This document shows, in pieces, positions 61,534 to 64,000 of a stretch of 64,000 bases of DNA (position 1 is the stretch's first letter; every line of letters starts with the position of its first letter). Both the position numbers and the translations under genes were made by a program. This DNA comes from Entonaema liquescens (lineage: Eukaryota; Ascomycota; Sordariomycetes; Xylariales; Xylariaceae): positions 2,170,001 through 2,234,000 of the forward strand of contig CADCSX010000002.1 in assembly GCA_902805475.1 (NCBI GenBank). The letters are read 5' to 3'. The notes beneath the pieces are model-generated. The model was not told the DNA's origin. It ran no database searches and was given only the letters and a program-made list of their open reading frames with translations.

Positions 61534-63501
61534 TCAATATATCCGCTTTTGGCCGTCCTCCTCTTCGAATTTTACTTTGGCCCCGGTCGCCTCTCTGTCT
61601 AATTTAGACCGATACTCTTCCATAGTTTCCGATAATGCCTTTGCATGGAGCATTCCCGTTTGTTTCCAAACCACTTGCATCACATTATAAGCCCAGTCCC
61701 AAAACTCTGGCGGGACGTTCGGGGCGCAGCCAGCGATTTTGAGGTGCCAGAGCAAGCTAGGTACTCCTACCGCTCCGGAATTACCATAGCCGTCCGCCTC
61801 AAATTCTCGGGTTACTTCGGGGTCAAGCATTGGATGATGCCAATGCGAAGGTACGCTTATAAGAATATCTTCGGCTAGTCGTTCAATAGTAGCGTAACAT
61901 TTTACTCTCCGAGGGGCCGGTAAGGCTCGACCGCTCGAAATAGGATAGGTACTGATAAATTTGATAAGTTTCTGGTTAGTAAGAACGTGAGCCCAACGGT
62001 AATGATTCCATATCCTAGCAGCCCATATCATATTATACTTGTGCCACTTCCCGCGAAAGACCGCCGCTGGCGGATACTCCCCCCTATTTTCTACAAAGGG
62101 AAAAACTTCTAGTAACCGCCTTTCTATATCATCAAACGTATTATCCAATTGAATGAATTGTTGTATAAGATCATCCGTGGCTGGACGCCCGTCGGTATAT
62201 GTTGTATGCTCAGATGACGTAGATAGTTGGAGAAACCGAGCCATGGCGGTAGCCAAATCGACGGAATAACTCTCCGGGACTCCCTGCATCAACTGCTTAC
62301 AGAATTTCAGGGTTTCGAAGAAGCCAGTCGGAAGAGGCGTGCCTGTCGCTTGATACGGAATGAACTAAGATGGTCAGCACCTACTTAGGTCAGATAGAAT
62401 GTAAAGAATGTAGTAAGTACCATTGAAAATAATAATTGTAATACACCGTGTACACCTCCATTAGGAACCTGAGGAAGAGGCAATACGGATCGCAGTACGG
62501 CCACTGCCCCATTAATATGCGTGCTAGCCAGCCCTACCGCTACTCTAGATCCTTTACCTTGAACAACCTATAAATTGTAAGTAGATTGCCCTTGAGTTAG
62601 GAAAGTATTCTTCCGGGCAAGGTTTTACCTCAAATAAAGCGAGCGTTACAACACTTCGAAGGCGAGCTACAAGGCCTGCAGGATCATTGCTAGCAATTAG
62701 CTGTCCGGTTTGCTTAAGAGATGCGACGTATTTAGACCGCGCAACTAAGTTCATATTCTTATTCCCTAGCAGGTTAGACAGTCCTGCGAGACCTACAGCT
62801 ATCATAACGCCCTGGGCGGCATCTGCTCTCGAAAAATACTCTGCTACCTGCTCGCTTGTCCTCGGGGAGTCCGGATGGTGCATTAGGTACCGATTGATAT
62901 AAAATTGCAGACCCTGCTGTTCCATATTTGGATCTACCTTCTTGGGTATCTTTGCGGGAGCAAGATCAGGTGGCGGTATGAAGTTACTCTCTGGCGGACT
63001 ATCAGAACTGCTACTCGAGGACTCGTCCGTCCATGCTGAGGTTGAGGCTGAGGCTGAAGTTGAGGCGAAACTTCCGCTGGGTTCAGTAGGGGACCCCGAA
63101 GAGCCCCATTGGGCATGCGCCTTCTGTATGACTTTGCTACTCTCATCGCGGAACATGAGAGACAACTGATCTCTATATCCCGGGCATTTCTTGCCCACGC
63201 GAATGCACTGCGAGCATTCTGGCCGTTTCTTATCGCACTACGTACGGTCTTATGGTTAATTATGGATTGGTTCATCTATTACGGTCCCGACCGATCGGAT
63301 CGATTGAGGCGAATGCAGGCGACACAGCTGAACCTTGCGGCATCTCGCATATGATGCCGCTTGGTACATCTTGCCTCCACTGCAGGGCAGGACAGGGAAG
63401 ATATATGCATGTGTTTGGTGAGGCCGTGAGCGCATACGCACCTTTATACGTCGCGTTCGACAGTTCTGGCACCCCTGAGAAGCCTTTCCACAATAAACCA
63501 T
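61534..63501 (-). CDS. Zn2Cys6 transcription factor with fungal_trans_2/DUF3468-like body
   Basis: Nuclear regulator of unknown target. Four exons: 63501-63442, 63237-62629, 62567-62421 and 62364-61534, giving 548 residues. The zinc cluster is split by the first intron: QGCQNCRTRRIK ends exon 1 and CDKKRPECSQCIRVGKKC starts exon 2. The spacing is CX2CX6CX6CX2CX6C (about residues 11-38). A Ser/Thr-rich linker follows, then helical segments (LQFYINRYLMHH, VGLAGLSNLLGNKN) typical of the fungal_trans_2 class. Exon 4 includes IWAARIWNHYRWAHVLTNQK and PSLLWHLKIAGCAPNVPPEFW, again like this family. No pathway genes flank it. Start is the only ATG before the cluster. Confidence 0.9.
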
Positions 63502-64000
63502 TGTGCGAAAAATCCAGGATAGGCAAGCTGAACGAACAAATCAGATTGGCGAATTGGCTTAGTTGCGTGTGTTGAGGCCTGTGTCTCCGTAGGTGGCAGC
63601 CGTCGTTGGTCAATATTGCGGCTGGCAGGTGTCGAAAAGGGAAAGCAGTTCGTCAAAATCGTGGGGAACAAGAAGGATCATGATTATGCGAGGACTAGCG
63701 GCATTAGTTTTGCTTTTCTTCCCTTCCGTCGGTTACTTGTATAAAAGGATCGCTCGATGCCACTCCGGATCTTGTTAACTTCGTTCCCAGAGCCTCCCGA
63801 GGCGGAATTCTACCGAGTCCGGACAAAAACACTTCACGTGTTCTTCGAGATCGAAATTCGGTAGCGGATGCCCGGCGTCTCGCAACAACGCTCAATCTAT
63901 CTTGAAAGTCAACCACCAACAATAAAAGATTTATAATATAATCCAACTGAGTCGCGGCTTTATTTTAAATAAGTTAAGTCAAGTTACTCGGTCCTATGCA
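63502..64000. promoter_or_regulatory. upstream region of the Zn2Cys6 gene
   Basis: 499 bp to the window edge. An 80-codon minus-strand frame (63946-63704) has no recognisable content and starts too close to the window edge to judge. Confidence 0.35.

Noticed and set aside
1..64000. tRNA, rRNA and secondary-metabolite gene cluster search by eye
   Set aside because: No cloverleaf with a convincing T-loop, no rRNA segment, and no polyketide synthase, peptide synthetase, terpene cyclase or similar core gene was recognised.

Overview
The window is nuclear DNA from a filamentous ascomycete, most likely a Sordariomycete (Xylariales is possible but unproven). Genes carry short introns of about 50-90 nt with GTRNGT donors and CTAAC-like branch sites. 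The gene set is typical of Pezizomycotina: Zn2Cys6 regulators, a GTT1-type glutathione transferase, COP9 subunit 1, SAGA Sgf73 and others. Intergenic DNA is AT-rich and full of TACCTA/TAGGTA runs. Gene models below were built by reading splice sites by eye. In every multi-exon model the exon lengths sum to a whole number of codons, in four genes only after allowing for the missing bases described below.

Layout. 1-6.5 kb is gene-free apart from a roughly 300 bp element with inverted termini (MITE-like, 927-1224). 6.6-9.2 kb carries an LCAT-like serine hydrolase (-). 9.2-13.3 kb is gene-poor and holds a decayed NACHT (NLR-like) pseudogene (-). 13.3-21.1 kb is dense: GST (-), a small complex I subunit (+), SAP18 (-), PRP18 (+), CSN1 (-). 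21.1-25.2 kb is empty. 25.2-28.5 kb holds a CLR-1/ClrA-like Zn2Cys6 regulator (+). 29.5-32.1 kb holds an M24B prolidase-type peptidase (+), then an EMP47/ERGIC-53-like lectin (-), ALG8 (+) and ITC1 (+). 43.4-51.4 kb holds poly(A) polymerase (-), a membrane-anchored septin-like GTPase (-) and PHO85 (+). 52.1-63.5 kb holds tafazzin (-), NOSIP (+), a peroxisomal-type mitochondrial-family carrier (-), SGF73 (-) and a second Zn2Cys6 regulator (-).

The genes do not form a metabolic cluster. They are mostly housekeeping: chromatin and transcription (SAP18, ITC1, SGF73), RNA processing (PRP18, PAP1), secretory pathway (ALG8, lectin), mitochondria (complex I subunit, tafazzin), and signalling (CSN1, PHO85, septin-like GTPase). 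Several neighbours are divergently arranged and probably share promoters (GST/complex I subunit, SAP18/PRP18, lectin/ALG8, septin-like/PHO85, tafazzin/NOSIP).

The most striking signal is that four otherwise well conserved genes (LCAT-like hydrolase, prolidase, tafazzin, carrier) are broken only by single-base losses. Nearly all sit in short G or C runs and all are in the same direction. Adding back one base per site makes each full reading frame close exactly. The simplest reading is systematic consensus error at G/C homopolymers. Real disabling mutations or frameshift translation remain to be excluded. Tafazzin is additionally changed in its FPEG motif. No clearly new multi-gene defence, biosynthetic or mobile system was seen.
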